Shown one piece after another: positions 39,604 to 51,763 of a stretch of 57,934 nt of DNA. The translations under genes were made by a program, and so were the position numbers. How positions within the stretch are numbered: the stretch's first letter is position 1; each line of letters opens with the position of its first letter. The notes under the pieces were generated by a model. It worked only from the letters and a program-made list of their open reading frames with translations, ran no database searches and was not told the origin of the DNA. Source of the DNA: Arenimonas sp. (GTDB lineage: Bacteria > Pseudomonadota > Gammaproteobacteria > Xanthomonadales > Xanthomonadaceae); the NCBI GenBank assembly GCA_026398695.1, contig JAPLSJ010000082.1:1-57934 (forward strand). The letters run 5' to 3'.

Positions 39604-40479
39604 TCAGCGCTTCTCGGTGCCGAAGTACTGCAGGAACTCCGAATCCGGGTCCAGCACCAGGGTGGTGCGGCCGTCTGCCATCGCGTTCCGGTAGGCCTCC
39701 AGGCTGCGGTAGAAGGCATAGAACTCCGCATCCTGGCCGTAGGCGGCCGCGGCCAGTTCGGCCGCCTTGGCGTCGCCGGCACCGCGCAGGCGCTGGGCGT
39801 CGCGCTCGGCTTCGGCCAGGATCACCTGCCGCTCGCGCTCGGCCTCGGAGCGGATCTCGTCGGACCCTTCCGAACCCTCGGCGCGCAGCTGGTTGGCCAC
39901 GCGCGTGCGCTCGGCGCGCATGCGCTCGAACACCGAGTCCAGGATGGTGCTGTCCTCGGGCAGGTTGATGCGCTTGATGCGGATGTCGACGATCTCAATG
40001 CCCAACGTGGCCGCACCGCCCTTGGTTTCGGTCAGCAGGCGCGCGGTGAGGTCCACGCGACCACCGGACACCACTTCCTGCAGGCTCAGGCGGTTGATCT
40101 GGTTGCGCAGGGCGTCCTTGATGATCGGCGTGAGGCGCTGCTTGGCCGCTTCCTCGTTGCCGCCGCTGGCGGCCCGGTAGAAGGTGGACACGTCGCTGAT
40201 GCGCCACTTCACGAAGAAGTCGACGCTGACGTCCTTCTTTTCCGAGGTGAGGTAGCGCTCGGGGGCATCGTCGAGGGTGAGGATGCGCTGGTCGAACTTG
40301 CGCACCTCTTCCACCAGCGGCCACTTGAAGTGCAGGCCCGGCTTGATGTCGCTGCGCACCACCTTGCCCAGGTTCAGCACGAGAGCGGTCTGGCCTTCGT
40401 TGACGATGAAGACCGAACCCATGGCGCCGAGCAGGCCCGCCACGGCGAGGAGGATGATCAGTGGGTAACCGCGCAGCAT
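39604..40479 (-). CDS. hflC: FtsH protease modulator HflC
   Basis: A 291-residue SPFH/band 7 protein with one N-terminal membrane anchor (YPLIILLAVAGLLGAMGSVFI) and a periplasmic SPFH domain (VNEGQTALVLNLGKVV, KPGLHFKWPLVEEVRKFDQR), then a coiled coil rich in Ala, Glu and Arg (about 200-260). With HflK it forms a large membrane cage around FtsH and limits its proteolysis. One base separates it from hflK. The ATG at 40479 gives the expected short cytoplasmic leader. Confidence 0.95.
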   Translation of the reverse strand: MLRGYPLIILLAVAGLLGAMGSVFIVNEGQTALVLNLGKVVRSDIKPGLHFKWPLVEEVRKFDQRILTLDDAPERYLTSEKKDVSVDFFVKWRISDVSTFYRAASGGNEEAAKQRLTPIIKDALRNQINRLSLQEVVSGGRVDLTARLLTETKGGAATLGIEIVDIRIKRINLPEDSTILDSVFERMRAERTRVANQLRAEGSEGSDEIRSEAERERQVILAEAERDAQRLRGAGDAKAAELAAAAYGQDAEFYAFYRSLEAYRNAMADGRTTLVLDPDSEFLQYFGTEKR

Positions 40480-40480
40480 G

Positions 40481-41599
40481 TCAGCGTCCTCCCGGTCGGC
40501 CGTCGGCGCGCGGGCGCTCGGCGGGGGCTGTGGTGGGTTCGGGGCCGGCCGCCTGGGTGGCGGGCAGGCGCAGCACGGGGGCTTCGGCCGGCGCACTGCT
40601 GCCGGCCGGCGTGCCGCCGACGGGCAGGTACAGAATGTTGCCGTCGCCCGACATCACCTTCTGGTTGGCCGACAGCACCGTCTGCATGGTTTCCAGGTAC
40701 AGGCGCTTGCGCGTCACTTCCGGGGCCTTGCGGTATTCGTCGGCGAGCAGGCGGAAGCGCTCGGTGTCACCCTCGGCGCGGGCGATGACCGAAGCCCGAT
40801 AACCTTCGGCCTGCGTGCGCACGGCGGCGGCGGTACCGCGGGCCTCGGGCACGATTTTGCTGGCGTAAGCCTTGGCCTCGCTCTCGATGCGGTTCTTGTC
40901 CTCGCGGGCGCTGATCGCGTCGTCGAAGGCCGGCTTCACTTCTTCCGGCGGGCGGGCGTCGGGAAGGTTGAACTCGGTGAGGACCAGGCCGGTCTGGTAG
41001 TCGTTGAGCGACTGCTGCAGGCGCTGGCGCGCCATCACCACCAGCTCGGCGCGCTCGAACAGCACCGTGTCCATCGTGCTCTGGCCCACGGCCTCGCGGA
41101 CCGCGCCTTCGGCGGCCTGCTGCAGCGTGGCCTCGGGATCGCGCGAGCCGAACAGGAACAGGCGCGGATCGGACTTGGTGTACTGGGCGTTGAACTTGAT
41201 GTCGACGATGTTCTCGTCCTTGGTCAGCACGCGCACCTGGTCGCTCAGCGTCAGCACCTGGGTGGCGTCCACCACGAACACCGACTCGATCGGCCAGGGC
41301 CACTTGAAGTTCGGGCCCGGGGTCATGATGCGGTTGAACTCACCGAAGCGCAGCACCACGCCGCGCTCGCGTTCGTCCATCAGCTTGAAGCTGTTGAACA
41401 CCAGCCAGACACCCACCAGGGCCAGTATCCATGGCAGCGGATTGAAGTTGCCGGCCGCCTGCGGGCCGCGGCCGCCGGCGCCGTTGCCGCCGCCGCCGAA
41501 CATGCCCTTGAGGCGGTTCACGAAGGCGTCCACCTCGTTGCCGGGGTCTTTGCCCTTCCAGGGATCTTGGTTGCCTTTTCCAGGCTGGTTCCAGGCCAT
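40481..41599 (-). CDS. hflK: FtsH protease modulator HflK
   Basis: A 372-residue SPFH protein starting MAWNQPGKGNQDPWKGKD, with a Gly-rich segment (MFGGGGNGAGG), a membrane helix (LPWILALVGVWLVFNSF) and the band 7 domain (DERERGVVLRFGEFNRIM, GPNFKWPWPIESVFVVDATQ). It partners HflC in the FtsH-associated complex. The C-terminal tail is Ala/Pro-rich. The true start lies well inside the longer frame, fitting the family N-terminus. Confidence 0.95.
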   Translation of the reverse strand: MAWNQPGKGNQDPWKGKDPGNEVDAFVNRLKGMFGGGGNGAGGRGPQAAGNFNPLPWILALVGVWLVFNSFKLMDERERGVVLRFGEFNRIMTPGPNFKWPWPIESVFVVDATQVLTLSDQVRVLTKDENIVDIKFNAQYTKSDPRLFLFGSRDPEATLQQAAEGAVREAVGQSTMDTVLFERAELVVMARQRLQQSLNDYQTGLVLTEFNLPDARPPEEVKPAFDDAISAREDKNRIESEAKAYASKIVPEARGTAAAVRTQAEGYRASVIARAEGDTERFRLLADEYRKAPEVTRKRLYLETMQTVLSANQKVMSGDGNILYLPVGGTPAGSSAPAEAPVLRLPATQAAGPEPTTAPAERPRADGRPGGR

Positions 41600-41660
41600 G
41601 CTTGCTCCGTCGCGCACTCCGTGCCGGCGTTCTGGCAGGGGCCAGGGCCGGAGGGGCGCT

Positions 41661-42977
41661 TTAGTCAGTGTCGGGATTGTAGGTAGGGGCGCCGGGGGCC
41701 ACAAGCAAGAGGGCGTGAAGCAAATGCCCGCCCGGCTCGTCGGCCAGCCGTTCGGCGGCGGCCAGCGGCAGGTCCAGCTGCAGGACCCAGCCGGTTTCGT
41801 CCACCTGCTCGGACGTGATGGCCCCCATTTCGTGCAGGCGCGCCCGCAGGCGGCCCTGGTCGGGGCCCAGGCGCAGCTCGGCCTTCAGGCGGCGGTCGAC
41901 GAAGCGGTTGGCCAGCAGCGTGCGCAGCAGGTCCACGCCCTGCCCGTCCCGGGCCGACAGCCAGATGCGCTCGCGGCCTTCGATTTCGGGGTCGTGGCGC
42001 GGCACGGCGCCCTCGATGCGGTCGATCTTGTTGAACACCAGCACCTGCGGGATGTCGCCGGCGCCGATTTCCTCCAGCACCTTGTCCACCTGGCCGATGC
42101 GCTCGTCGCGCAGTTCGTCGGCGGCGTCGATCACGTGCAGCAGCAGGTCGGCCTCGCGGGCTTCGGCCAGCGTGGACCGGAAGGCCGCCACCAGCTCGTG
42201 CGGCAGGTCGCGCACGAAGCCCACGGTGTCCGACAGCACCAGCGGCGCCACGCCGTCGACGCGGCGCACGGTGGGGTCGAGCGTGGCGAACAGGCGGTCG
42301 TCGGCGTACACGCCCGAGCCGGTGAGCGCGTTGAACAGGGTGGACTTGCCGGCGTTGGTGTAGCCCACCAGGGCCACGCGCGGCACTTCGTTGCGGATGC
42401 GGGCGCGGCGCATTTGGGTGCGCTGCACTTCCACTTTTTCCAGGCGCGCCTGCAGTGATTCCAGGCGCTTTTGCAGCATGCGCTTGTCGAGCTCGAGCTG
42501 GGTTTCGCCGGGGCCGCGCAGGCCGATCGAACCGCCGCGCTGGCGCTCGAGGTGGGTCCAGCCGCGCACCAGGCGCGTGGCCCAGTGCTTGAGCTGGGCC
42601 AGCTCGACCTGCAGCTTGCCTTCGTGCGTGGCCGCACGCTGGGCGAAGATGTCCAGGATCAGGCCGGTGCGGTCGACGACGCGGCGCTTGAGCACCTTCT
42701 CGAGGTTGCGCTCCTGGCCCGGGGTCAGCAGGTGGTTCACCAGCACCAGGTCGGCGCCGGTGGCTTCGCAGGCCGCCATCGCCTCGTCGAGCTTGCCGGT
42801 GCCGATGTAATAGGCGGCGTTGGGCTTCTCCACGCGCGCGGTGAGGGTGCCCACCACGGTGGCGCCGGCGGAGCGCGCCAGTTCGGAGAATTCCTCCAGC
42901 AGCGCCGGGTCCTGCTGGCCCGGCGCATACGGCTGGATCAGCAGGGCGCGTTCACCCTTGCGGGCGCGCTCAAACAT
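41661..42977 (-). CDS. hflX: Ribosome-associated GTPase HflX
   Basis: A 438-residue translational GTPase. The N-terminal HflX domain contains YYIGTGKLDE and NHLLTPGQERNLEKVL, then GGSIGLRGPGETQLELDKR and a coiled coil. G1 is GYTNAGKST, G3 DTVGF and G4 NKID. It splits stalled 70S or 100S ribosomes after heat stress. It follows hfq by 23 bases in the conserved order. Confidence 0.96.
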   Translation of the reverse strand: MFERARKGERALLIQPYAPGQQDPALLEEFSELARSAGATVVGTLTARVEKPNAAYYIGTGKLDEAMAACEATGADLVLVNHLLTPGQERNLEKVLKRRVVDRTGLILDIFAQRAATHEGKLQVELAQLKHWATRLVRGWTHLERQRGGSIGLRGPGETQLELDKRMLQKRLESLQARLEKVEVQRTQMRRARIRNEVPRVALVGYTNAGKSTLFNALTGSGVYADDRLFATLDPTVRRVDGVAPLVLSDTVGFVRDLPHELVAAFRSTLAEAREADLLLHVIDAADELRDERIGQVDKVLEEIGAGDIPQVLVFNKIDRIEGAVPRHDPEIEGRERIWLSARDGQGVDLLRTLLANRFVDRRLKAELRLGPDQGRLRARLHEMGAITSEQVDETGWVLQLDLPLAAAERLADEPGGHLLHALLLVAPGAPTYNPDTD

Positions 42978-43000
42978 CGCGGGACCTCAGCACGGGACGG

Positions 43001-43273
43001 TCAATCGTCCTGGCCCGCCTCGTCTTCGTCACCGCCGGAACCGGCCGTGCCGCCGCCCGGGCCGACGCGCACGTTGCGCGCAGGCACCACGGTGGAGATG
43101 GCGTGCTTGTAGACCATCTGGCTGACGGTGTTGCGCAGCAGGACGACGAACTGGTCGAAGCTCTCGATGGTGCCCTGCAGCTTGATGCCGTTGACCAGGT
43201 AGATCGAGACGGGGATGCGCTCGCGGCGCAGTGCATTCAGGAAAGGATCCTGGAGGGATTGGCCTTTGGACAT
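43001..43273 (-). CDS. hfq: RNA chaperone Hfq
   Basis: A 90-residue Sm-like protein: [21 protein letters not shown], the Sm1 [20 protein letters not shown] and Sm2 [12 protein letters not shown] motifs are all intact. It forms a hexameric ring pairing small RNAs with mRNAs. The C-terminal tail is short, Gly-rich and acidic ([11 protein letters not shown]). It sits between miaA and hflX. Confidence 0.97.
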   Translation of the reverse strand: MSKGQSLQDPFLNALRRERIPVSIYLVNGIKLQGTIESFDQFVVLLRNTVSQMVYKHAISTVVPARNVRVGPGGGTAGSGGDEDEAGQDD

Positions 43274-43371
43274 ATGGACTCCGTTTTTCTTTTTGTGGCG
43301 CGCCAGCTGGCGCGATTTGCGGCCAAAAGGGTCCGAGGCCGCGAATGCCACGAGTCTACCAGCACCGCCCG

Positions 43372-44310
43372 TCAGCGGCGGGTAACGAAACCCTGCAGGG
43401 CCTGGGCCAGTTCAGCCCGGTCGGTGGCCGGGTCGAACCAGCGGGCGTCGGCCTGGGCCCGCAGCCAGGTGACCTGGCGCTTGGCCAGCTGGCGCGTGGC
43501 GGCGATGGCCTGTTCCCGGAAGGTGGCGGCGTCGGTGTCGCCGTCCAGGTGCTGCCAGGCCTGCCGGTAGCCCACCGCCCGCATGGACGGCAGGTCCGGG
43601 TGCAGGCGCGGGTCGGCGCGCAGGCGGTGCATTTCGTCGAGGAAGCCCTCGGCCAGCATCTGGTCGAAGCGCCGGGCGATGCGCTCGTGCAGCACGGCGC
43701 GGTCGGCCGGCGCCAGCACCAGGCGCAGCACGCGGAACGGGAACACGTGCCGCGGCGTTTCCTGCTGCCACTGGCTGATCGGCCGCCCGGTGGCGCGGAA
43801 CACCTCCAGCGCGCGGGTGATGCGCTGCTGGTCCTGCGGCTTGATGCGTTGGCCGGCGGCCGGGTCCACCGCGGCCAGCTCGGCGTGCAGGGCCGGCCAG
43901 CCGCGCTCGGCGGCCTGCGCGGCGATGACGGCGCGCAGCGCCGGGTCGGCCTCGGGCAGGTCGGACAGCCCGCGCAGCAGCGCGGTGAAATACAGCCCGG
44001 TGCCGCCCACCAGCAGCGGCACCCGGCCGCGCGCGGCCAGGGCCTGCATCGGCGGCAGCGCCTCGCGGGCGAAGTCGGCGGCGGAGAAGACCTCGTGCGG
44101 GTCGCGCACGTCCACCAGGTGGTGCGGCGCCAGCGCGCGGGTGGCGGCATCGGGCTTGGCGGCGCCGATGTCCAGGCCGCGGTAGACCAGGGCCGAATCC
44201 ACGCTGATCACTTCCGTGCCCAGCTGCTGCGCCCACTCCACCGCCAGCGCGGTCTTGCCCGACGCCGTCGGGCCCATCAGGGCGATGGCGAGGGGGCGCT
44301 GGTCGCGCAC
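43372..44310 (-). CDS. miaA: tRNA dimethylallyltransferase MiaA
   Basis: A 312-residue enzyme adding the dimethylallyl group to A37 of tRNAs reading UNN codons. The P-loop is [15 protein letters not shown], followed by [34 protein letters not shown] and [12 protein letters not shown]. The start is GTG, four bases after the putP stop. The usual mutL is not upstream; putP takes that place. Confidence 0.95.
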   Translation of the reverse strand: MRDQRPLAIALMGPTASGKTALAVEWAQQLGTEVISVDSALVYRGLDIGAAKPDAATRALAPHHLVDVRDPHEVFSAADFAREALPPMQALAARGRVPLLVGGTGLYFTALLRGLSDLPEADPALRAVIAAQAAERGWPALHAELAAVDPAAGQRIKPQDQQRITRALEVFRATGRPISQWQQETPRHVFPFRVLRLVLAPADRAVLHERIARRFDQMLAEGFLDEMHRLRADPRLHPDLPSMRAVGYRQAWQHLDGDTDAATFREQAIAATRQLAKRQVTWLRAQADARWFDPATDRAELAQALQGFVTRR

Positions 44311-44314
44311 GGGT

Positions 44315-45811
44315 TCAGGCGCCGCTGCGGCGCAGCTCGCCCTGCACCGAGTCGAACAGGCCTTCCATCGCCGGCGACGGCGGCTTGCCCACGCGGGTGA
44401 CCAGGAGGATGGCGAGCGTCGCCAGCAGCACGCCCGGCACCATCGAATACAGGCCCGTCGCAGCCGAGAACCACACTTCCCAGGCGATCACGGTGGACGC
44501 ACCGACGACCATGCCGGCCAGCGCGCCGTTGCGGGTCATGCGCTTCCAGAACAGCGACAGCACCACCACCGGCCCGAAGGCGGAACCGAAGCCGGCCCAG
44601 GCGTAGCTCACCAGGCCCAGCACGCGGCTGTCGGGGTTGGACGCCAGCCAGATGGCCAGCACCGCCACCGCCAGCACCGCGAAGCGGCCGACCCACACCA
44701 GTTCGCCCTGCCCGGCCTTCGGGCGCAGGAAACCCTTGTAGAAGTCTTCGGTGATGGCGCTCGAGCACACCAGCAGCTGGCAGCTCAGGGTGCTCATCAC
44801 CGCCGCGAGGATGGCCGAGAGCAGGATGCCGGCGATCCACGGATTGAACAGCAGCGTGGAGAGTTCAATGAACACGCGCTCGGGGTTGGCGGTGACCGCG
44901 GCGGCCTGGCCGGGGTTGGCCGCGAAATACGCGATGCCGAAGAACCCGGTGGCCATCGCGCCCACCAGGCACAGCACCATCCAGGTCATGCCGATGCGGC
45001 GCGCGCCGCGCAGCGTGCGCACGTCCTTGGCCGCCATGAAGCGCGCCAGGATGTGCGGCTGGCCCACGTAGCCCAGGCCCCAGGCCAGCAGCGAAATGAT
45101 GCCGACCACGCTGGCACCCTTGAAGAAGTCGAGGTTCGCCGGGTTCACCTGCTCCACCAGCGCCAGGCTCTCGGCCGGGCCGCCAGTGCCCAGGATCACG
45201 AACACCGGCGTGAGGATCAGCGCGAAGATCATCAGGCTGGCCTGCACCGTATCGGTCCAGCTGACGGCCAGGAAACCGCCGACGAAGGTGTAGACGATGG
45301 TGGCGGCCGCGCCGTACCACATGGCCTGCGCGTACGGGATGCCGAACACGCTTTCGAACAGGCGCGCGCCGGTGACGATGCCCGAGGCGCAGTACACCGC
45401 GAAGAACACCAGGATCACCAGCGCCGAGAAGATGCGCAGCAGCTTGCCCTTGTCCTCGAAGCGATGGGTGAAGTAGTCGGGCAGCGTCAGCGCATTGTTG
45501 CTGCGCTCGGTGTAAAGCCGCAGCGGCGCGGCCACGTACCTCCAGTTGAACCAGGCGCCCAGCACCAGGCCGATGGCGATCCAGCTTTCCGACACGCCGC
45601 CCACGTACAGCGCGCCCGGCAGGCCCAGCAGCAGCCAGCCGCTCATGTCCGACGCGCCGGCCGACAGCGCAGTGACGAAGCTGCCCAGCGAACGGCCGCC
45701 CAGGATGTAGTCGTCGAAGCTGCGGGTGTAGAACCAGGCCGCGAAGCCAATGCCCACCATGCCCAGGATGTAGATCGCGAAGGTGATGTGCAGCGGCGAA
45801 AACTGGCTCAT
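44315..45811 (-). CDS. putP: Sodium/proline symporter PutP
   Basis: A 498-residue sodium:solute symporter with about 13 helices. PutP hallmarks are [28 protein letters not shown]-type sequence at residues 35-62, with Ser/Asp residues forming the sodium and proline sites, [18 protein letters not shown], and [15 protein letters not shown]. It imports proline with sodium for nutrition or osmoprotection. No putA is adjacent. A repeat-filled 290-base gap lies upstream. Confidence 0.92.
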   Translation of the reverse strand: MSQFSPLHITFAIYILGMVGIGFAAWFYTRSFDDYILGGRSLGSFVTALSAGASDMSGWLLLGLPGALYVGGVSESWIAIGLVLGAWFNWRYVAAPLRLYTERSNNALTLPDYFTHRFEDKGKLLRIFSALVILVFFAVYCASGIVTGARLFESVFGIPYAQAMWYGAAATIVYTFVGGFLAVSWTDTVQASLMIFALILTPVFVILGTGGPAESLALVEQVNPANLDFFKGASVVGIISLLAWGLGYVGQPHILARFMAAKDVRTLRGARRIGMTWMVLCLVGAMATGFFGIAYFAANPGQAAAVTANPERVFIELSTLLFNPWIAGILLSAILAAVMSTLSCQLLVCSSAITEDFYKGFLRPKAGQGELVWVGRFAVLAVAVLAIWLASNPDSRVLGLVSYAWAGFGSAFGPVVVLSLFWKRMTRNGALAGMVVGASTVIAWEVWFSAATGLYSMVPGVLLATLAILLVTRVGKPPSPAMEGLFDSVQGELRRSGA

Positions 45812-45872
45812 GGCGTCTCGGCGGGTGGTCGGGGCCCGGCAAGCTTATCGCGATCGAGGTCGGCGGCAACCG

Positions 45873-46090
45873 CTATCCACACCCCCTGTGGACAGCCAGT
45901 GGGGAAAGCCTGTGGATGGAATGCGGAGCGCCAGGCCTGGCGTGGCCTGGAGCGGGTTTGGACAAGGAATGACCAGCACCGGCCGATAGTCCACAGCGCC
46001 TGTGGACAAGCCTGGGAGAAGTCCTGTGGACCGATTGCGCCCAGCCAGCAGGGGCGCGGGTGTCAATGGGGTTGGCCAAGGAATGACCAG
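45873..46090. repeat. Two-copy 92-nt repeat with DnaA-box-like hairpins (folP-putP gap)
   Basis: The 290-base noncoding gap between folP and putP holds two direct copies, 45885-45976 and 45999-46090, spaced 114 bp. They match at 63 of 92 positions without gaps, with identical ends CCTGTGGACA and AAGGAATGACCAG. Each is entered by a hairpin: TCCACA/TGTGGA at 45876-45892 and GTCCACAG/CTGTGGAC at 45989-46007. CTATCCACA (45873-45881) and TGTGGACAA (46001-46009, read in reverse) each differ from a DnaA box by one base. Confidence 0.7.
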
Positions 46091-46101
46091 GCCGTGGCGC
46101 G

Positions 46102-46990
46102 CTATTCGTCGTCGGGCCAGCGGATGGAAGGTTTCGCGGCGACGGCCTTGGGCGCGGGGAAGGCGGCGACGGCGGCCCATACCTTCATCGCATCCACGGT
46201 GGCGGCCACGTCGTGCACGCGCACCAGGCGCGCGCCATATTCGGCCGCGAGCACCGCGGCGGCCACCGAAGCGGACACGCGCTCGTCCACGGCGCGGCCG
46301 GTGATGTCGCCCAGGCTGCGCTTGCGCGAGATCCCGGCCAGCACCGGCACGCCCAGGTCGGTCAGGCGCGCCAGCTGGCGCAGCAGCAGCAGGTTGTGGT
46401 CCAGGGTCTTGCCGAAGCCGAAGCCCGGGTCCACGACGAGGTTCTTCTTCGGGATGCCGGCCATCTCGCAGGCGAACAGGCGCTCGGCCAGGAAGCGGTG
46501 CACGTCGCCCACCACGTCGTCGTACTGCGGCGCGTCCTGCATGCCGCGCGGCTCGCCCAGCATGTGCATCAGCACCACCGGCACGCCCAGCGACGCGGCG
46601 GCGTCCAGGGCGCCTTCGCGGCGCAGCGCGTAGACGTCGTTGATCATGCCGGCGCCGGCGGCCACGGCCGCGCGCATCACTTCGGGCTTGGAGGTGTCGA
46701 CCGAAATCGGCAGCGAGGTTTCGCGCGCCAGGCGCTCGATCACCGGGATGACCCGCGCCAGCTCGTCTTCCAGCGACACCGCGTCGGCGCCCGGGCGGGT
46801 GGACTCGCCGCCCACGTCCAGCAGGTCGGCGCCTTCAGCCGCCAGCTTCAGGCCATGGGCCACGGCGGCCTCCACGGTGTCGTGGTGGCCGCCGTCGGAG
46901 AACGAATCGGGCGTGACGTTGACGATGCCCATCACCCGCGGGCGATCGAGCTTCAGCACGCGGCCGGCGCAGTCGAGCTGCGGCGTCAAA

Positions 46991-46998
<8 letters not shown>
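46102..46998 (-). CDS. folP: Dihydropteroate synthase
   Basis: A 298-residue folate-pathway enzyme joining p-aminobenzoate to the pterin pyrophosphate, the sulfonamide target. Motifs are [58 protein letters not shown] and [15 protein letters not shown]. The ATG at 46998 has GGGGA six bases upstream and is preferred over a TTG at 47010. It follows ftsH, with a REP-like element between them; glmM, often next, is replaced by a repeat region and putP. Confidence 0.95.
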
Positions 46999-48849
<1,851 letters not shown>

Positions 48850-48850
<1 letters not shown>

Positions 48851-49479
48851 CAGTTCTTTCCTCGGCGCTTGCCCAATGCCAGCGCATAGACTTCATTCGA
48901 CCGGCGGCGCGATGCCGCCGGCTTGCGAACCACCACCTTGTCGTAGCGGGTCCTGAGGTCCTTGACGTAGTCGTCGAAACCTACGCCCTGGAACAGCTTG
49001 ATCAGGAAGTTGCCGCCCACCCTCAAGTGGTTGTCCGCGAAATCGCGGGCCAGCTCGGACAGGTACATCGCCCGGGCCTGGTCCACGGTATCCACGCCAG
49101 TCATATTGGGGGCCATGTCGGAAAGGACAAGGTCCACCGGTTTGCCGGCCAGCAGGGACTCCAGCTGGGACAATGGCCCGTCCTCTCTGAAATCGCCGTG
49201 AATGAACTCGACGCCGGCGATGGGAGGCATCTCCAGGATGTCCAGCGCCACCACCCGGCCGTGGTCGCCCATGTCCCGGCGCACCACCTGGGACCAGCCG
49301 CCCGGGGCGGCGCCCAGGTCCACCACCACCATGCCGGGCTTGAGCAGGCGGTCCTTTTCGATGAGCTCCTCGAGCTTGTAGGCCGCGCGCGAGCGCATGC
49401 CTTCGGCCTGGGCCTTCTTCACGAAGGGGTCGTCGAAGTGTTCCTTCAGCCAGCGGGGGCTGCTCTTGCTGCGGGCCAT
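48850..49479 (-). CDS. rlmE: 23S rRNA (uridine-2'-O)-methyltransferase RlmE
   Basis: A 209-residue FtsJ/RrmJ enzyme. Key parts are [17 protein letters not shown] with the catalytic Lys, SAM motif [26 protein letters not shown] with the catalytic Asp, and NFLIKLFQG with another catalytic Lys. It methylates U2552 of 23S rRNA. The start at MARSKSS fits the family; the longer open frame is not coding. It shares one base with the ftsH ATG, giving the classical rlmE-ftsH operon, and is divergent from yhbY. Confidence 0.96.
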
Positions 49480-49554
49480 GGTGGGCGGGGGCCGTGAAGG
49501 CGAAAGTGGCCGCCATGATACCCTACGGCCCCTCCCCGCCCAGCCCGGAACGCC

Positions 49555-49860
49555 ATGCCTGCCGCCCTCAGCAACCCCCAGAAGCGCTACCTGCGCGGCC
49601 TGGCCCATGACCTCAAGCCGGTGATCCTGGTGGGTGCGAAAGGCATCACCGACAGCCTGGTGGCCGAAACCGGCAACGCCATCGAGCGCCACGAGCTGAT
49701 CAAGGTGCGCGTGGCCGCCGGCGACCGCGAACTGCGCGACCTCTGGATCGCCGAGCTGTGCGAGCGCGCCGACGCCACCCTGGTGGCGCGCATCGGCAAC
49801 ATCGCGGTGCTCTACCGCCGCAGCCAGGACAACCCGCTGATCGTGCTGCCCAAGGCCTGA
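49555..49860 (+). CDS. yhbY: CRM-domain ribosome assembly RNA-binding protein YhbY
   Basis: A 101-residue CRM domain protein: [20 protein letters not shown], the GAKG loop of [13 protein letters not shown], then [12 protein letters not shown]-type sequence. It binds pre-50S particles. It is divergent from rlmE, the usual arrangement, and is followed 12 bases later by a DUF498 gene. Confidence 0.93.
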   Translation: MPAALSNPQKRYLRGLAHDLKPVILVGAKGITDSLVAETGNAIERHELIKVRVAAGDRELRDLWIAELCERADATLVARIGNIAVLYRRSQDNPLIVLPKA

Positions 49861-49872
49861 GGCCCCGGCCGC

Positions 49873-50250
49873 ATGCAGCTGGCGCAGGAAAACCCGGACT
49901 TCATCTACGTGCTGCGCGGCATCAGCGAGGCCGGCGTGCTGGTGAACCAGGAAACCCTCACCCGCAGCTTCCTGCTCACCCCCAACGTCATCGTCCAGGA
50001 CTGGCGCCCGACCTCGGCCGCCGACCTGCTGCCCGAAGACCTGCTGGCCGCGCTCGAACTCGAGCCCGCGCTGGTGCTGCTGGGTACCGGCCCGCGGCAG
50101 AAGTTCCCCTCGGCCGCGGCCATGGCCGCCCTGCTGACGCGCGGCATCGGCATCGAAGTGATGGACAGCGGCGCCGCCGCCCGCACGTTCAACGTGCTGG
50201 CCACCGAAGGCCGCAAGGTCGTCGCCGCCTTCCTGCTGCCAGGTTCTTAA
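49873..50250 (+). CDS. Mth938-like (DUF498) domain protein
   Basis: A 125-residue protein with the MTH938 fold pattern: an N-terminal strand region, [13 protein letters not shown], then [16 protein letters not shown], the family hallmark, and [29 protein letters not shown]. In mitochondria a relative (NDUFAF3) assists complex I assembly; bacterial members have no fixed role. It overlaps the convergent nlpD by four bases. Confidence 0.85.
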   Translation: MQLAQENPDFIYVLRGISEAGVLVNQETLTRSFLLTPNVIVQDWRPTSAADLLPEDLLAALELEPALVLLGTGPRQKFPSAAAMAALLTRGIGIEVMDSGAAARTFNVLATEGRKVVAAFLLPGS

Positions 50251-51176
50251 GGCGGGGGCAGGACGGTGAGCGGGTCCACGGGCTTGCCGTTGCGGCGCAC
50301 CTCGAAGTGCAGCATGTCGCGGCTGGTGCCGGTGCGGCCCAGCTCGGCGATCGGCTGGCCGGCGCGCACCGCCGTGCCCTCGGTGACCAGGCGCTTGCGG
50401 GAGTGGGCGTAGGCCGACAGCCACTCGTCGCTGTGCTTGACGATGATCAGCTCGCCGTAGCCCACCAGGCCCGCACCCGAATAGACCACCACGCCATCGG
50501 CGGCCGCGACCACGGCCTGTCCGGCGGTGCCGGCGATATCGATGCCCTGGCGCTTGGGATCACCGGCCGAGAAGCGGCCGATCAGCTGGCCCTGGGTGGG
50601 CCAGCGCCAGCCGCCGGCGCTCACCGCCGCAGGCACCACCGGTGCACTGGGCACCACGACGGGCGTACTGGCCACGGGCGCCGCGGTGCTGGGCGCGCTG
50701 GTGGGTGCAGGGGCGGGCACGGCGGGCAGCGGCGCGGCCTGGGCCGGGCCGGTTTCGGGCGGCAGCGGCGTGACCGGGGCCGGCCCGGAGCTGTTCGACA
50801 CCACGGGCGCGGCGCCCGGGCGCGTCAGCGGCGTGGGCGCCGGCATGCCGGTGACCGAACCGCGCGAGGTGTTGCGCGGCGCGGACGCCGTGCGCGCCGC
50901 GGCCAGGCGCAGCCGCTGGCCGGGGTAGATGGTGTACGGCGCCGGGATGCGGTTCCAGCCGGCCACTTCGCGGTAGTCCAGGCCGTGGCGGAAGGCGATG
51001 CCGTACAGCGTGTCGCCGGCACGCACCACGTACGCGCCGTCGCGCGGCGCCGAAGCCATGGCGCGCGAAGGCGCCGACGGGCGCGAGCCCTCGCGCTTGA
51101 CCACGCGCGAACTGCCGCAGGCCGCCAGCAGCACCGCCACCACGCACAGCACCACCAGCCGCTGCCAGTTCTTCAT
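50247..51176 (-). CDS. nlpD: Murein hydrolase activator NlpD (LysM + degenerate LytM)
   Basis: A 309-residue lipoprotein: signal with lipobox LLAAC at Cys20, a LysM domain (about 48-92: [20 protein letters not shown]...YPGQRL), a long Pro/Ala/Ser-rich linker and a C-terminal M23/LytM domain. The zinc ligands of active LytM enzymes are changed (RQGIDIAG lacks the first His and AHSRK lacks the second His of HxH), as in NlpD/EnvC, which activate amidases for daughter-cell separation. It follows yqaA, pcm and surE in the common order. Confidence 0.92.
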   Translation of the reverse strand: MKNWQRLVVLCVVAVLLAACGSSRVVKREGSRPSAPSRAMASAPRDGAYVVRAGDTLYGIAFRHGLDYREVAGWNRIPAPYTIYPGQRLRLAAARTASAPRNTSRGSVTGMPAPTPLTRPGAAPVVSNSSGPAPVTPLPPETGPAQAAPLPAVPAPAPTSAPSTAAPVASTPVVVPSAPVVPAAVSAGGWRWPTQGQLIGRFSAGDPKRQGIDIAGTAGQAVVAAADGVVVYSGAGLVGYGELIIVKHSDEWLSAYAHSRKRLVTEGTAVRAGQPIAELGRTGTSRDMLHFEVRRNGKPVDPLTVLPPP

Positions 51177-51763
51177 GAGCCACCCCTCATCACCAGCCAG
51201 GTGATCACGCCGGCCAGCAGCAGCAGCGCGATCCAACCCACCGGTTCAATGTACTTGTGCAGCGCGGCCTCGGCGCGCGCGCCGCCCAGGCGGATGGCGC
51301 CGGCCACCAGGTAAACGCGCTTGCCGCGACCAATCAGCGCGCCCAGGAAGAACGGCAGCAGCGGCATGCCCACCGCGCCCGAGGCGATGGTGAAGATCTT
51401 GAAGGGGATGGGCGTGAACCCGGCGATCACCAGCAGCAGGAAGCCGTTGTCGGCGGCCTGCGTCTTGATGCCTTCGAACGCTTCCAGGTAGCCCAGCTTC
51501 TCCACCAGCGGCATCGCCATCTCGATGGCGTAGTAGCCCAGCGCGTAGCCGATGAACATGCCCATCATCGAGCCGGCCAGGCTCAGCGTGGCGAACCACA
51601 GCGCGCGCTTGGGCTGGGCCAGGGACATCGGCGCCAGCATCATTTCCGGCGGCACCGGGAAGAAGATCGCCTCGACGAAACTGAGCAGGGTCAGCATGGC
51701 CGGCGCGTGCCGGTGCCGCGACCAGATCATCGCCTTGACGTAGAGCGGCCGGAAAACCTGCAT
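51173..51763 (-). CDS. yqaA: YqaA-family DedA-like membrane protein
   Basis: A 196-residue inner-membrane protein with the VTT (SNARE-associated) pattern: SFVEAIFFPVPPEMMLAPMSL, the re-entrant GSMMGMFIGYALGYY, and a conserved Arg/Gly-rich GALIGRGKRVYLVAG end. DedA-family proteins act in lipid scrambling or membrane homeostasis. Its ATG immediately follows the pcm stop and its stop overlaps the nlpD start. Confidence 0.87.
   Translation of the reverse strand: MQVFRPLYVKAMIWSRHRHAPAMLTLLSFVEAIFFPVPPEMMLAPMSLAQPKRALWFATLSLAGSMMGMFIGYALGYYAIEMAMPLVEKLGYLEAFEGIKTQAADNGFLLLVIAGFTPIPFKIFTIASGAVGMPLLPFFLGALIGRGKRVYLVAGAIRLGGARAEAALHKYIEPVGWIALLLLAGVITWLVMRGGS

Noticed and set aside
45873-46079. Short open frame in the folP-putP gap
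   Set aside because: It is produced by the direct repeats; there is no ribosome site, no conserved motif and the composition follows the repeat.
45873-46090. Chromosomal replication origin
   Set aside because: DnaA-box-like sites are few and imperfect, there is no AT-rich unwinding region, and no dnaA, dnaN or parAB genes are near.
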